In this document: positions 47,114 to 56,922 of the stretch, one piece after another
How the letters are laid out: every line of letters begins with the position of its first letter
Position numbering within the stretch: position 1 is the stretch's first letter
NCBI RefSeq assembly: GCF_000423605.1
Contig: NZ_AUIH01000007.1
Span: 62,001-126,000, forward strand
DNA from: Saccharospirillum impatiens DSM 12546
GTDB taxonomy: Bacteria > Pseudomonadota > Gammaproteobacteria > Pseudomonadales > Natronospirillaceae
DNA: 64,000 nucleotides
Direction of reading: 5' to 3'
Position numbers and translations under genes: made by a program
Notes under the pieces: model-generated
The model's input: only the letters and a program-made list of their open reading frames with translations
The model's database searches: none
Told to the model about the DNA's origin: nothing

Positions 47114-50100
47114 TCAGAGCTGCACTTCCCGGCCAAACAGCCAGTCCTTCCAGCGCCCGACTCGCTCCTTGCTCTTCTCAACGGTCATCAGCATCGCTGG
47201 TACGTAAAACAGAATCAGCAAGGTGGCAAACAACAACCCGAAGGCGATGCCAGCCGCCATCGGAATCAGGAACTGGGCATCAAACGAGGTTTCAAACAGC
47301 AAAAAGCCAAGTCCGCCCACTGTCGTCAGGGTGGTGATGATCACCGCACGCAAGCGGCGCACACTGGCTTCAACAATGGCCTGCTCCTTCGGCATGCCCT
47401 CGTCACGCAGTTGCCGGTAAAAGGTCACCAGCACGATGGCGTTGTTAATGACGATACCGGACAGACCGAATAGCCCATAGATACTGAGCACACTGAGCTC
47501 CAGCCCCATTATCCAGTGGCCGGCGATGGCACCGGTCAGGCCAAAGGGTATCGTCGACATGACAGCCAGTGGCCAGCTCCAGCTTTCAAACACCCAGGCG
47601 AGAGCAATAAAGATGAGCATCAGCCCAAGTACAGCCCCGATTTGCACATCCCGGAAAAACTCCGACTGAGACTCCTGATCGCCTTCAACCACGATCTGAA
47701 TGTCGTTGAACTGGTCACGCAGCTCGGCACGCACCTCAGTACCGATCAGCTGATTGACCTCAGTTAGATTGACGTCAGGGCTGTTGCGGTTGGCCGATAC
47801 GTCTACTGACAAATCGCCATCGACCCGGTTCAATTGTTCAACGGCGCGGCCTGAAGACGGCACCGCAAGCGACGCCAGCGGTCGGCGTTCGCCGTTTGCC
47901 AGCAGCAAGGGCAGTTGAGCCAGTTGCGGCCAGGCATCAACCTGCGCTTCGATCAGACGCATCCGCACCACACGCTCATCGCCATTGACCTGGAGTGTTT
48001 GCACCCGATAGCCGTCGGTCCAGTTGCGCAACGTCTGAGCTAATTGCTGTGGGGTCAGCCCCAGTGCCAGTGCATCAGGCGTCAGCGACAGATCCAACTG
48101 CTCGGCGCCCAGGGGCAGGTTATCGGTAATATCGACCAGGCCTGAAATCTGACCGAGGCGGCGTTTGGTCCAGTCGGAGGCGCGCTGCAGTTGTGCCAGG
48201 TCATCACCGATCAGACGCACGCTAATGCCATCGGTCGATGGCCCTTGCTGACTCTCGACAAAGGTGACCGCTACCAGACCGGCCGGTTCTGCAACGCGCT
48301 CCCGCCACAGCCGGGTGATCTCGCTGTTCGATATCGGGCGTTCGGTGCTGTCGTCCAGTTGCACAAATAACGCACCGTCTTCGCGGGCATTGCGGTGGGT
48401 TTCCATCACCACGGTTTCGACCAGATTCACACCCACCTCGCGTTCAATGTCGAGCAGGGCGGTTTCCATATCACTGAGAAACTGACGGGTGACCGCCGGG
48501 TCGGTGCCCTCGGCAAAGTCGGCATTCAGCTGCAATGCCGGTTGCTGAATAGCGGGAAAAAAGACGAATTTAACGCGCCCGCTGGTGACCAGCGAAATGG
48601 CGAGAACCAGCGCCACTATGGCCACGGTAAATGTCACGCCGCGATAGTCGACCGCCAATGCAACCGTGCGCCGGAAGGGCCCCTGGCGAAACTGCTCGAA
48701 CCGGCGTTCAAACCCCCCGCGCAGCCTGCCTGCGGGTTTGAGTTTGCCTTTGCCAAAGCTGTGCGCCAGGTGGCCCGGCAGAATCAGAAAACACTCGATC
48801 AGCGACGCCGCAATGGCCATGATGACGACCAGCGGCACGCTCTTGGTAAAGACACCAGCCTGCCCCCCGACCAGCAATAACGGCAGAAACGCGGCGATCG
48901 TGGTGATCGACGAGGCCATGACGGCGGGCAGCATCTGGTGTGCCGCGTTCAGTGACGCCTGCTTGGGGTCTTCGCCTTTTTCCATTCGGCTGTAGGCATT
49001 TTCGCCCACTACGATGGCATCGTCGACGATCACACCCAGTGCCACGAGGAACCCGAACAGGCTGATCAGATTGATCGAGTTACCGGTCAGTTCCAGAAAC
49101 ACGAAGGTACCGAGAAACGAAATCGGGATACCTGCGGCCACCCACCAGGCCAGTCTGGGCCTGAGGAACACAAACAACACAATCAGTACAACGACCATGC
49201 CGCCAATGCCGTTGTCGAGAATGATGCCAATGCGAGTGCGCACAAATTCATAGGCTTCGTTGTAGACATGCAATTTCATACCGGCTGGCAATTGCGTCTC
49301 AAAATCGCCTACCCAGGTGTTGAGGATCTCCGCCATACGAAGCGTGTCTTCGCCACTGGTGCGGCTCAGAGCCAGTTTGATGGCGGGCTGTCCCTGATAG
49401 TAAACCTGGGTTTCATCGGCATTGCGGTCTTCACCAACGTTAACGCGCTGATCCACACTCAGCAGACTATTACCCGACGAAAGCGCCTGGCGCCCTAGCG
49501 TTGAGGGGTCTGTCGCCTGGTTGCGCACCCTCAGTTGCGCCTGAATCTGACCTTCGCCGGTGATGCCGGCCGGTACATTGAGGTTTTGCCCGGCCAGTTG
49601 CTGCGAAAGCTCACTGAGCGAGGCATCACCGGACAGGTAGTCGGCAACGGTCATGCGCAGGTTCAGTTCCCGCTCCGGCAAGCCGGTCAGATCCACCTTG
49701 GCAATGCCTGCTGCCTGCAAGCTCTGCTCGGCCGCTTCTCCCCAGTACTGCAGTTCATCCAGCGTCAGGTCGCCATACAGCAATACTTCCGCCACCGGCT
49801 CGTAAAACACCTGCTGGGTGACGGTGGGTTCATCAGCGCCGTCCGGCAGATTGACCGTCGACAGCGCTTTTTCCACATCCGAGACCGCCTGCTCAACGTT
49901 GGTGACCGATTCTTTGAAGGTGATGGTCATGAATGAACCGCCTTCGATCGTGGTCGTGGTCAGCCTGTCGACCTCGGTCAATTGCAAAATGGCCTGTTCC
50001 AGCGGGATAGTCACCCCTTCCTGAACGTCTTCTGCGCTGGCACCGGCCCACTCGGTGTTCACGGTCGCCACTTTAAGGTCAAAGTCGGGTAAAAACTGGG

Positions 50101-50203
50101 TATTGAGCCGATCCAGCGCGATCAGGCCGATAAAAATCACCACGAACATCAGCGCATTGGGGGCAATCCGATGGTGGGCAAAAGCACTCAACAAGGCCCT
50201 CAT
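47114..50203 (-). CDS. RND efflux pump permease
   Basis: Inner-membrane proton-driven pump of 1029 residues with the usual two halves of six helices and large periplasmic loops. The proton-relay aspartates are visible in LGVIVDDAIVVGENAYSRME. Ending QLLL-type cytoplasmic tail is short. The start overlaps the adaptor gene stop by four bases. The substrate is unknown; no outer-membrane channel gene is adjacent, so it probably uses a shared TolC-like channel. Confidence 0.92.
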   Translation of the reverse strand: MRALLSAFAHHRIAPNALMFVVIFIGLIALDRLNTQFLPDFDLKVATVNTEWAGASAEDVQEGVTIPLEQAILQLTEVDRLTTTTIEGGSFMTITFKESVTNVEQAVSDVEKALSTVNLPDGADEPTVTQQVFYEPVAEVLLYGDLTLDELQYWGEAAEQSLQAAGIAKVDLTGLPERELNLRMTVADYLSGDASLSELSQQLAGQNLNVPAGITGEGQIQAQLRVRNQATDPSTLGRQALSSGNSLLSVDQRVNVGEDRNADETQVYYQGQPAIKLALSRTSGEDTLRMAEILNTWVGDFETQLPAGMKLHVYNEAYEFVRTRIGIILDNGIGGMVVVLIVLFVFLRPRLAWWVAAGIPISFLGTFVFLELTGNSINLISLFGFLVALGVIVDDAIVVGENAYSRMEKGEDPKQASLNAAHQMLPAVMASSITTIAAFLPLLLVGGQAGVFTKSVPLVVIMAIAASLIECFLILPGHLAHSFGKGKLKPAGRLRGGFERRFEQFRQGPFRRTVALAVDYRGVTFTVAIVALVLAISLVTSGRVKFVFFPAIQQPALQLNADFAEGTDPAVTRQFLSDMETALLDIEREVGVNLVETVVMETHRNAREDGALFVQLDDSTERPISNSEITRLWRERVAEPAGLVAVTFVESQQGPSTDGISVRLIGDDLAQLQRASDWTKRRLGQISGLVDITDNLPLGAEQLDLSLTPDALALGLTPQQLAQTLRNWTDGYRVQTLQVNGDERVVRMRLIEAQVDAWPQLAQLPLLLANGERRPLASLAVPSSGRAVEQLNRVDGDLSVDVSANRNSPDVNLTEVNQLIGTEVRAELRDQFNDIQIVVEGDQESQSEFFRDVQIGAVLGLMLIFIALAWVFESWSWPLAVMSTIPFGLTGAIAGHWIMGLELSVLSIYGLFGLSGIVINNAIVLVTFYRQLRDEGMPKEQAIVEASVRRLRAVIITTLTTVGGLGFLLFETSFDAQFLIPMAAGIAFGLLFATLLILFYVPAMLMTVEKSKERVGRWKDWLFGREVQL

Positions 50204-51438
50204 TGGTCGGCAACCTTAACCGCCAACCCCTGGGCCGCTTGCCGCAGTCGGGTTGTCAGTATTCGGTCTGAGGCGTCGAGATCCGCGTCGATCAGGCGCC
50301 AGATCTCGCCTTCGGTAAACTGCTCTCCCAGCACCGTCACGGCGACGCGCTGCAATCGGTTGTCGGCTACGCGATAGACGAAGCCGTTGGAATACACACT
50401 GGCATCAGGCACGCGGAAGGCGTCTATCGCGGGCAAGTCCAGCCAGAGCCGGTAATAGCGGTTCAGCGTCGCAGGCTCGGTGGCGTCTCCCTGTCGCTGG
50501 AAGTACACACCGATGCTGCCGCCTTCGGACCCGGGATCTTGCTGCCTGACGTCAACCGCTTGCCGTTGGCCGTCGGTTTCAACCCAACCGCTAAGCCCTT
50601 GAAGGTTGCCCAACGACGCGACCGTTGATGATGCCGCCCGGGCGACCCACTGGGTTTGCCGATCGTTCGTTAGCCGCAGCAAGACACTGCCAGCGCCAAC
50701 CGTAGCGCCAGGATCAACATCAATGGCAGAAACTCGCCCTGAAAAGGGGGCTCTGATCTCAGCATCGGCCAGGTTATTGAGTGCCTGGTCCAACTGGCTA
50801 TCCAGCTCGGCCAGTTGTGCTTCCAGTTGCTGTTGAACATCACTGTAGCGGCTTATGGCCAGCTCGCGCTGTTGCAACGCCAGCCGCTGGTTTTGGAGGG
50901 TGCGCTCGGCCGCTTCCAGATCCGTCGCTGAACTCAAATTCTGTCGGGCCAGGTTCTGCAACCGTTCGACGGTGCGCTGGGCGATGCTGACCAGATCCCG
51001 CTCTATCGACAGCGCGGCCTGGTTACTGGCGTGCTGCGTCTGTTCCAGCCGGATGCGCGCCAGCAGATCGTTACGCCGCGCCTGCAATTGCGTGACCTGT
51101 CGCTGCAAATGGCGGGCATCCAGTTGCACCAGCAGTGCCCCGGCCTCGACTCGCTGACCGGCCTCGACCGACACAGACAGAACATCGGCGGCCGTCGGGC
51201 TGGTCAGCAGCACCGATTGTCGACTCTGGTATTGGGAATAGAGCTGTAACTGGGGAGACCAGCGATTGAAATCAGGTGCGGCTGTAGCGACCGTCGCCGC
51301 GTTAGCGAGAGGGTCGGCCTCGACCTGTTCGGCATCCGCGACTGAGGAGTCGGGTTGACTGTTCATCCAGAAGGCAACCGCAACGCCGGCTCCCAACACG
51401 ACCAGGGGCAAGCTTAATCGGATCCAGCGGCTGCTCAT
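50200..51438 (-). CDS. RND periplasmic adaptor (membrane fusion protein)
   Basis: 412 residues with one N-terminal membrane segment (LSLPLVVLGAGVAVAFWM), split biotinyl-lipoyl domains (ADVLSVSVEAGQRVEAGALLV and ISAPFSGR-like IRAPFSGRVSAIDVDPG) and a long coiled-coil hairpin between (about 110-210). It links the pump to an outer-membrane channel. Confidence 0.92.
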   Translation of the reverse strand: MSSRWIRLSLPLVVLGAGVAVAFWMNSQPDSSVADAEQVEADPLANAATVATAAPDFNRWSPQLQLYSQYQSRQSVLLTSPTAADVLSVSVEAGQRVEAGALLVQLDARHLQRQVTQLQARRNDLLARIRLEQTQHASNQAALSIERDLVSIAQRTVERLQNLARQNLSSATDLEAAERTLQNQRLALQQRELAISRYSDVQQQLEAQLAELDSQLDQALNNLADAEIRAPFSGRVSAIDVDPGATVGAGSVLLRLTNDRQTQWVARAASSTVASLGNLQGLSGWVETDGQRQAVDVRQQDPGSEGGSIGVYFQRQGDATEPATLNRYYRLWLDLPAIDAFRVPDASVYSNGFVYRVADNRLQRVAVTVLGEQFTEGEIWRLIDADLDASDRILTTRLRQAAQGLAVKVADQ

Positions 51439-51529
51439 AATGGTTAGACACTCTTTAGACAGGAATCAACCAGAAGTACGATGGCTTGCAGACATCGGTT
51501 CATATCGTGACCGCTGCTCTGTATTGCGC

Positions 51530-52672
51530 TCAGTTGCGCCGGTATAGAAAGGAGTCGATGCCTTGCTCAGCCAGTCGTGTCCGACGCCCGGAGGCCTCCG
51601 TTTCGCTGTATGGCCCAAGTAGCACGCGATAGCCACCGGCCTCCGGATCAAAAGCGACCCGGGTTTGTGACCGGACCTCAGGCTCAAGCTGGCTTCGCAA
51701 ACGTTGCACCGAGGCTTCGGCCCGAAACAGGCCCAGATGAACATAGGTGCCGGTTGCCAGACTATTCACATTGGCTTCTGTAGCAGCATCATTTCTCGGT
51801 GTAGGTGTAGGTGTAGGTGTAGGTGTAGGTGTAGGTGTAGGTGTAGGTGTAGGTGTAGGTGTAGGTGTAGGTGTAGGTGTAGGTGTAGGTGTAGGTGTGG
51901 GTGTGGGTGTGGGTGTGGGTGAAGACTCACTAACCTCGGCTTCCCCAAGCGCAGTCACGTCAATGGGGTCACCCACCGGTGCTGCCTGCATTACCAGCAA
52001 TGGCACCTGCCTCGCGGGGGCTTGAGTGTCTGTTACGCCAGGGGCCACCGTGGCCGTCTCTGTGTTGGCCGTCGCCGGATCGGTAGCTGGGGCATTGGGT
52101 AATGAGCCAGAGGACGGGGCGGCATCGAGCACGATGGGGCCGGAAAAAGCCCCGGCATCTCGCTGCGGTTGAACCGGTGTGCTGTCGCGCATTCGAGCAT
52201 CCAACCGGTTGAGCCGGCCCGGCCAGAACCGCAGCCCAATTTGAGCGTGCAAAGTCTCCGTCTGGGCCGGTTGCCAGCTTAATTCAGCAAAGCCGGCGAC
52301 TTCCGGCAAAAAAAAACGTTCCAGGCCAATACCCGCCTGCCATTGTGCCTCGTCAATGTCATCGCGGCTGACTGACAGGGGCTGTTCGATACCCAACCAG
52401 GGGTACCAGCGCTGGTTGAACCCGGCATCGGTCGGCAGCGACAGTCGCCCGACCAGACCCAGATCACGATCGTCGGGCCGTGGCTCGGACACCCCAACCC
52501 CAGCGCCCAGAACCAGACGACGCCCCAGAGTTTCCTGCCAGCCGAGCGACATGCCAGGCTCAAGCAGGGCAGTGGGTGGAGCCGTCAGCCCAAGAGTCAG
52601 GGCGCCATCGCGTGCCATTGCCGGGGTTGCCAGCAGCACGCACAGCGCTGCCAGCCCTGGCTTCAGAGGCAT
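51530..52672 (-). CDS. Envelope protein: beta-barrel-like domain, Thr-Pro repeat, SPOR domain
   Basis: 380 residues. Signal peptide (MPLKPGLAALCVLLATPAMA), a region of alternating strands resembling a small barrel (about 20-165), a low-complexity linker, about 20 Thr-Pro units, then a C-terminal SPOR domain (GTYVHLGLFRAEASVQRL and GGYRVLLGPYSETEASGRR), which binds denuded peptidoglycan glycans. The Pro-rich spacer could span the periplasm. The ATG shares one base with the aroE stop (TGATG). The combination is unusual; function is unknown. Confidence 0.7.
   Translation of the reverse strand: MPLKPGLAALCVLLATPAMARDGALTLGLTAPPTALLEPGMSLGWQETLGRRLVLGAGVGVSEPRPDDRDLGLVGRLSLPTDAGFNQRWYPWLGIEQPLSVSRDDIDEAQWQAGIGLERFFLPEVAGFAELSWQPAQTETLHAQIGLRFWPGRLNRLDARMRDSTPVQPQRDAGAFSGPIVLDAAPSSGSLPNAPATDPATANTETATVAPGVTDTQAPARQVPLLVMQAAPVGDPIDVTALGEAEVSESSPTPTPTPTPTPTPTPTPTPTPTPTPTPTPTPTPTPTPTPTPRNDAATEANVNSLATGTYVHLGLFRAEASVQRLRSQLEPEVRSQTRVAFDPEAGGYRVLLGPYSETEASGRRTRLAEQGIDSFLYRRN
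51798..51920. repeat. Hexanucleotide tandem repeat (ggtgta)n
   Basis: About 16 copies of ggtgta followed by four of ggtgtg, about 20 units in all, encoding Thr-Pro on the minus strand. Because the unit is a multiple of three, slippage would change spacer length without breaking the frame. Confidence 0.95.
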
Positions 52673-53481
52673 CAGGCCAGGTCTGCCCGCAGCTGCTTCA
52701 GTACCGGTAACGTGTCCGGGCGAACCCCGCGCCACAACTCAAAGCTGATGGCAGCCTGACCGACGAGCATGCCGAGACCATCGGAACATTGGCCAGCACC
52801 CTGTTCGCGTGCCCAGCGGTTGAACGCCGTCTCATTCTTGCTGTATATCATGTCGTAACAGTGCGTATCGGGTGTGAACAGATCATCCGGTAATGGCGGC
52901 AGGTTGCCGGACAATCCGGCGGAGGTGCCGTTGATCACCAGGTCAAAACGACCACTGAGTTCATCGAACGCACTGGGGGAGATTTCCGGAAAATCGTCGG
53001 TCAGTTCTTCGGCTTTGGCCAGGGTTCGGTTAGCCAGCACTACATTGGCCGGGTTGCGCGATAACAGGGTTTCCAGAACGCCCCGCACGGCACCACCGGC
53101 CCCCAGAATGAGTACGTTACGATCAGCAATGCGCCACTTGAGCAGGGTTTCGAGATCGAAAACGAGGCCTTCTCCATCGGTGGTATCACCCAGAATGCGC
53201 CCATCGGCCTGTTTGGCCAGGGTGTTGACTGCCCTGGCCCGCTTGGCGCGCTCCGTCAGGTCATCCGCAAAGTCATGGGCATCCTGCTTGAAGGGCGCCG
53301 TGATATTGAACCCCCGGTACCCGTCACGAAACATCTGCCAGACACGGGTTTCAAAACTCGTTACCGGCAACTCAATCGCCTCGTACTCCAGCGCTTCACC
53401 GGTTTGCCGGGCGAAGGCGGCATGAATGACCGGAGACAGGCTGTGTTTGATCGGATGGCCCAATACCGCATAACGGTCCAT
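52672..53481 (-). CDS. aroE: Shikimate dehydrogenase
   Basis: NADP-dependent step four of the shikimate pathway. 269 residues with GHPIKHSLSPVIHAAFA, NITAPFKQDA, NTDG-like TTDGEGLVFDLE, the nucleotide loop LGAGGAVRGV and NGTSAGLSG. AAGGATC precedes the ATG. Translationally coupled to the SPOR gene. Confidence 0.95.
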   Translation of the reverse strand: MDRYAVLGHPIKHSLSPVIHAAFARQTGEALEYEAIELPVTSFETRVWQMFRDGYRGFNITAPFKQDAHDFADDLTERAKRARAVNTLAKQADGRILGDTTDGEGLVFDLETLLKWRIADRNVLILGAGGAVRGVLETLLSRNPANVVLANRTLAKAEELTDDFPEISPSAFDELSGRFDLVINGTSAGLSGNLPPLPDDLFTPDTHCYDMIYSKNETAFNRWAREQGAGQCSDGLGMLVGQAAISFELWRGVRPDTLPVLKQLRADLA

Positions 53482-53682
53482 AGATGATCCTTAGAAATGG
53501 GTGAAATTCAAACGTCTGACAAACCAATGCCGCGCTGATTGAAACGATTATCCCATCAAAAAACAAGCGCTTGTACAGTCAGTCTGGCACCACACGGGGA
53601 AAACACAATCGCTGTCTTGCCAAAGTCAGAATCAGGCTAAAAAACCATAGTCAGGGTGACCCGGAATGTCTATGCCTGTTCG

Positions 53683-53853
53683 CTACAACCAGAGTTCCCC
53701 GATCAACTGACCCAACTGTACCCCGGCCCATAGCCAGAACCCGACCGACACCAGCCACAATCCACCAATAAGCGTTTTGCGCCCAACGCCTGGTGGCGGG
53801 TACGTTGCCGCTTTGTCGGAACGCGGGCTGGTGTCGGGTTCGGTCGATTTCAT
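53683..53853 (-). CDS. Possible 56-residue membrane protein
   Basis: A short open frame in the 598-base gap between aroE and the BLUF gene: charged N-terminus (MKSTEPDTSPRSDK), proline run, then one hydrophobic helix (LIGGLWLVSVGFWLWAGVQL). Composition looks coding, but there is no ribosome binding site before the ATG and the frame is open about 11 codons further without a normal start. Not recognised. I see nothing else firm in this gap. Confidence 0.4.
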   Translation of the reverse strand: MKSTEPDTSPRSDKAATYPPPGVGRKTLIGGLWLVSVGFWLWAGVQLGQLIGELWL

Positions 53854-54079
53854 CAGGTGGGCCAGTAACAGCAGGTAATGGATCTGTTAAGCCTGACCTG
53901 TCTGCTTGTCCGGCGTCAAGACTGTATATACCGGTATGTGAGACAGCTCAAAGTGATACAAAACTTAGCCATTGTCGTAAACATGGTCCGGAACGCAGAC
54001 GGGTTACCCTACGACGGTGACATTGGCACTCCGGTGTCTGTTTTTGCACCCATTAACCGCTGAATTCAAGAGTAATTTT

Positions 54080-54658
54080 ATGAGCAACCTGATCCAACTG
54101 ATGTACATCAGCCGAGCCACCTTTAAGCCCACGCCGGCTGTGCAGGGCATTGAACCCAATGTCGCGCGTATTTTGCAGTCATCGCGCATCAACAACGCCA
54201 AGGTTGATGTCGGTGGTGTTCTTTTTTACGGCAATGGCCACTTTTTCCAATGCCTGGAAGGAGACAAGGCAGCCGTACACACACTGCTTGAGCGCCTGCA
54301 TCGTGATGATCGCCACACCGATGTGAAAGTTGTTTCTGAAAAACCAGTGCATGTCCGCCGCTTTGACGACTGGTCGATGAAGTACACCGCCATCAACGAC
54401 TCGATCAAAACACTGATGGGCAAATTCGGCTTTAAAAGCTTTGATCCGTTCCAGTTTGACGCCCAGCACTTCGAGGCGCTGATCGACGCTCTGGAGAAGA
54501 TGAACCAGCCGGATGACGTCATTGATGGCAATAACCCGAAGCAGTCGTCAAAAAAGTCATCGTCACGGGCCGACAAAGAACGCTCAGGGTTGATCACCAT
54601 GGGGATTGTCGCCCTGATTCTGATCGCTGGCGTGATTCTGGTAACCCAACTGCTGTAA
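54080..54658 (+). CDS. BLUF blue-light sensor with C-terminal membrane anchor
   Basis: 192 residues. The BLUF flavin-binding domain covers about 1-105: Tyr9 (LMYISRAT), Asn38/39 (SSRINNAKVD), Gln57 (HFFQCLEG), and Trp98/Met100 (FDDWSMKY), the set used for blue-light photochemistry. A polar linker rich in Ser and Lys leads to a single hydrophobic helix (LITMGIVALILIAGVILVTQ) at the end. Compared with typical BLUF domains there are about six extra residues between Tyr and Asn. There is no output enzyme; signalling must go through partners. The ATG was chosen because BLUF domains begin near it. Confidence 0.88.
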   Translation: MSNLIQLMYISRATFKPTPAVQGIEPNVARILQSSRINNAKVDVGGVLFYGNGHFFQCLEGDKAAVHTLLERLHRDDRHTDVKVVSEKPVHVRRFDDWSMKYTAINDSIKTLMGKFGFKSFDPFQFDAQHFEALIDALEKMNQPDDVIDGNNPKQSSKKSSSRADKERSGLITMGIVALILIAGVILVTQLL

Positions 54659-54851
54659 CCTGCCCGGCCGGATGAAAAGGTTCGCATTCTGGCGGGCCAT
54701 CGGATGCCAGTGCGGGCCCATGGCACCCGGCTGGCCGCCTATCACTAGCAAGACGCTCCCGGTCTGACCACTGTTCCCTGCTTGGGTCAATACCGGCGTG
54801 CTGGTACACTGCGCCGGCTCGACTTCGCCCTCCGACAGGACACCCGGCCCC

Positions 54852-56870
54852 ATGGCACAGCTCAATCCCAGACAAGAAGAGTCGGTCAAATACATCAGCG
54901 GTCCAATGCTGGTGCTGGCCGGGGCGGGCAGTGGTAAAACCTCGGTCATTACCCGGAAAATAGCGTATCTGGTCAACGAGTGTGGCTACAAGGCACATAC
55001 CATTGCAGCCGTTACGTTTACCAACAAAGCAGCGCGCGAGATGAAAGAACGCGTGAGCAAGCTGATCAGGGGTAAGGCGGCGCGTGGACTGATCGTGTCG
55101 ACCTTTCACAACCTGGGTTTGAACATCCTGCGCAAAGAAGCCAGCCACATTAATCTGAAAAACGGCTTCACCCTGTTTGATGACCACGACTCCAAAGCCC
55201 TGATCAAGGATATTCTGCTGCGGGAAGTGCCCAACGCCGTGGATGAGATCGACCATTTTCGCAACCTGATCAGCCGCTGGAAGAATGACCTGACCGAGCC
55301 CGCCGACCTTCGTGGCAAACTGGATGACGCACGCGATTCACTGGCCGTCGAAATCTATGAGCAATACAACCGCATGCTCAGCGCCTACAACGCAGTCGAT
55401 TTCGACGATCTGATCCGCCTGCCCGCCTTGTTGTTCATGAACAACGCCGAGGTACTGGCCAAATGGCAACGCAAGATTCGCTACCTGCTGGTCGATGAAT
55501 ATCAGGACACCAACTCCTCCCAGTACCTGCTGGTCAAGCTGCTGGTAGGCGATCAGCCACGATTTACCGTGGTTGGCGACGACGACCAGTCGATTTACAG
55601 CTGGCGCGGTGCAAGACCGGAAAACCTGGTGCAACTGCAGACTGACTATCCGCACCTGAAAATTGTCAAACTTGAGCAGAATTACCGCTCTACAGGCCTG
55701 ATTCTCAAAGCCGCCAACACCGTCATCGACAATAACCCGCACGCGTTCAAAAAGACGCTGTGGAGCGAGATGGGGTTTGGTGACCCGATTCGCATCATTC
55801 GCACGCCCAACGACGAAGCCGAGGCTGAGCGCATCGCCAATGAGATTTTGCACCAGCATTTGATCCGGCGCGGTGAATACCGTGATTTTGCAGTGCTCTA
55901 TCGCGGCAACCACCAGGCTCGTATTCTGGAAATAAAGCTGCAGCAAAACCGCATACCGTACAAGATCAACGGCGGCACCTCCTTCTTTGCCAAAGCCGAG
56001 ATCAAGGACATCATGAGTTACCTGCGCTTGCTGGTGAACCCGGACGACGATGCCGCCTTTCTGCGCATCATCAACACGCCGCGTCGTGAAATCGGCCCGG
56101 CCACCCTGGAAAAACTCACCGAATACGCCGGGCATCGCAAGGTCAGTTTGAGTGCCGCCTGCCAGGAGCTTGGTCTGCAACAGTTACTGCCGGCCAAAGC
56201 CGCCGAGCGCTTGCATCGGTTTTCCGACTGGCTGGGCCGCATCATCCACAAATTGCATACCGAAGCCGACCCGGTGATGGTGATCCGTGAAGTGGTGACT
56301 GACATCAATTACGAGGCCTGGTTACGCCAGGACAGCGTGTCGGATCTTCAGGCCGAAAAACGCCTGGCCAACGTCTACATCCTGATCGACAGCCTGAAAT
56401 CCATGCTCGAACGCGGCGATGAAGACGAAGAGTCCGATCTGCAAATCCAGGATGCCATTGGCAAACTGGTGCTGCGTGACATCCTCGACCGACAAGAGCA
56501 GGAAGACGAAACCGATGCGGTGCAACTGATGACTCTGCACGCTTCTAAAGGGCTCGAATTTCCACATGTCTTTATCATGGGGCTGGAAGAAGAACTGCTG
56601 CCCCATCGCAACAGCATCGAAAATGGCGACATCGAAGAAGAGCGTCGTCTGATGTATGTGGGCATTACCCGCGCCCAGCGCACGCTGGCGCTCACCTTCG
56701 CCGCCCGACGCAAGCAGTTTGGCGAAATCATCGATTGCACGCCAAGCCGCTTTCTGGATGAACTGCCCGCCGACGACGTCAGTTGGGAAGGTCGCGATGC
56801 CGGCAACACGGCCGATCGGGTAAACGGTAAAGCAACCTTCGACAACTTGCGGGCCATGCTGAACAATTAA
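54852..56870 (+). CDS. rep: ATP-dependent DNA helicase Rep
   Basis: Superfamily 1A 3'-5' helicase that restarts and clears replication forks. 672 residues from MAQLNPRQEESVKYI. Motifs: GAGSGKTSVI (I), DEYQDTN (II), GDDDQSIYSWRGA (III), QNYRST (IV), VQLMTLHASKGLEFPHVF (V) and ERRLMYVGITRAQ (VI). The IVTFNTKAA-like segment reads TFTNKAAREM. Length fits Rep rather than UvrD. Confidence 0.94.
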   Translation: MAQLNPRQEESVKYISGPMLVLAGAGSGKTSVITRKIAYLVNECGYKAHTIAAVTFTNKAAREMKERVSKLIRGKAARGLIVSTFHNLGLNILRKEASHINLKNGFTLFDDHDSKALIKDILLREVPNAVDEIDHFRNLISRWKNDLTEPADLRGKLDDARDSLAVEIYEQYNRMLSAYNAVDFDDLIRLPALLFMNNAEVLAKWQRKIRYLLVDEYQDTNSSQYLLVKLLVGDQPRFTVVGDDDQSIYSWRGARPENLVQLQTDYPHLKIVKLEQNYRSTGLILKAANTVIDNNPHAFKKTLWSEMGFGDPIRIIRTPNDEAEAERIANEILHQHLIRRGEYRDFAVLYRGNHQARILEIKLQQNRIPYKINGGTSFFAKAEIKDIMSYLRLLVNPDDDAAFLRIINTPRREIGPATLEKLTEYAGHRKVSLSAACQELGLQQLLPAKAAERLHRFSDWLGRIIHKLHTEADPVMVIREVVTDINYEAWLRQDSVSDLQAEKRLANVYILIDSLKSMLERGDEDEESDLQIQDAIGKLVLRDILDRQEQEDETDAVQLMTLHASKGLEFPHVFIMGLEEELLPHRNSIENGDIEEERRLMYVGITRAQRTLALTFAARRKQFGEIIDCTPSRFLDELPADDVSWEGRDAGNTADRVNGKATFDNLRAMLNN

Positions 56871-56922
56871 TCGAAATCGGGTACGCTCTGGTGTACATCA
56901 GGCCAATACAGACAATAATATC

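Noticed and set aside
51798..51920. Possible CRISPR-like array
   Set aside because: A simple hexanucleotide repeat without spacers, coding for Thr-Pro.
53571..53771. 66-codon plus-strand frame in the aroE-BLUF gap
   Set aside because: Partly antisense to the better small-protein candidate; no start signal and no features.
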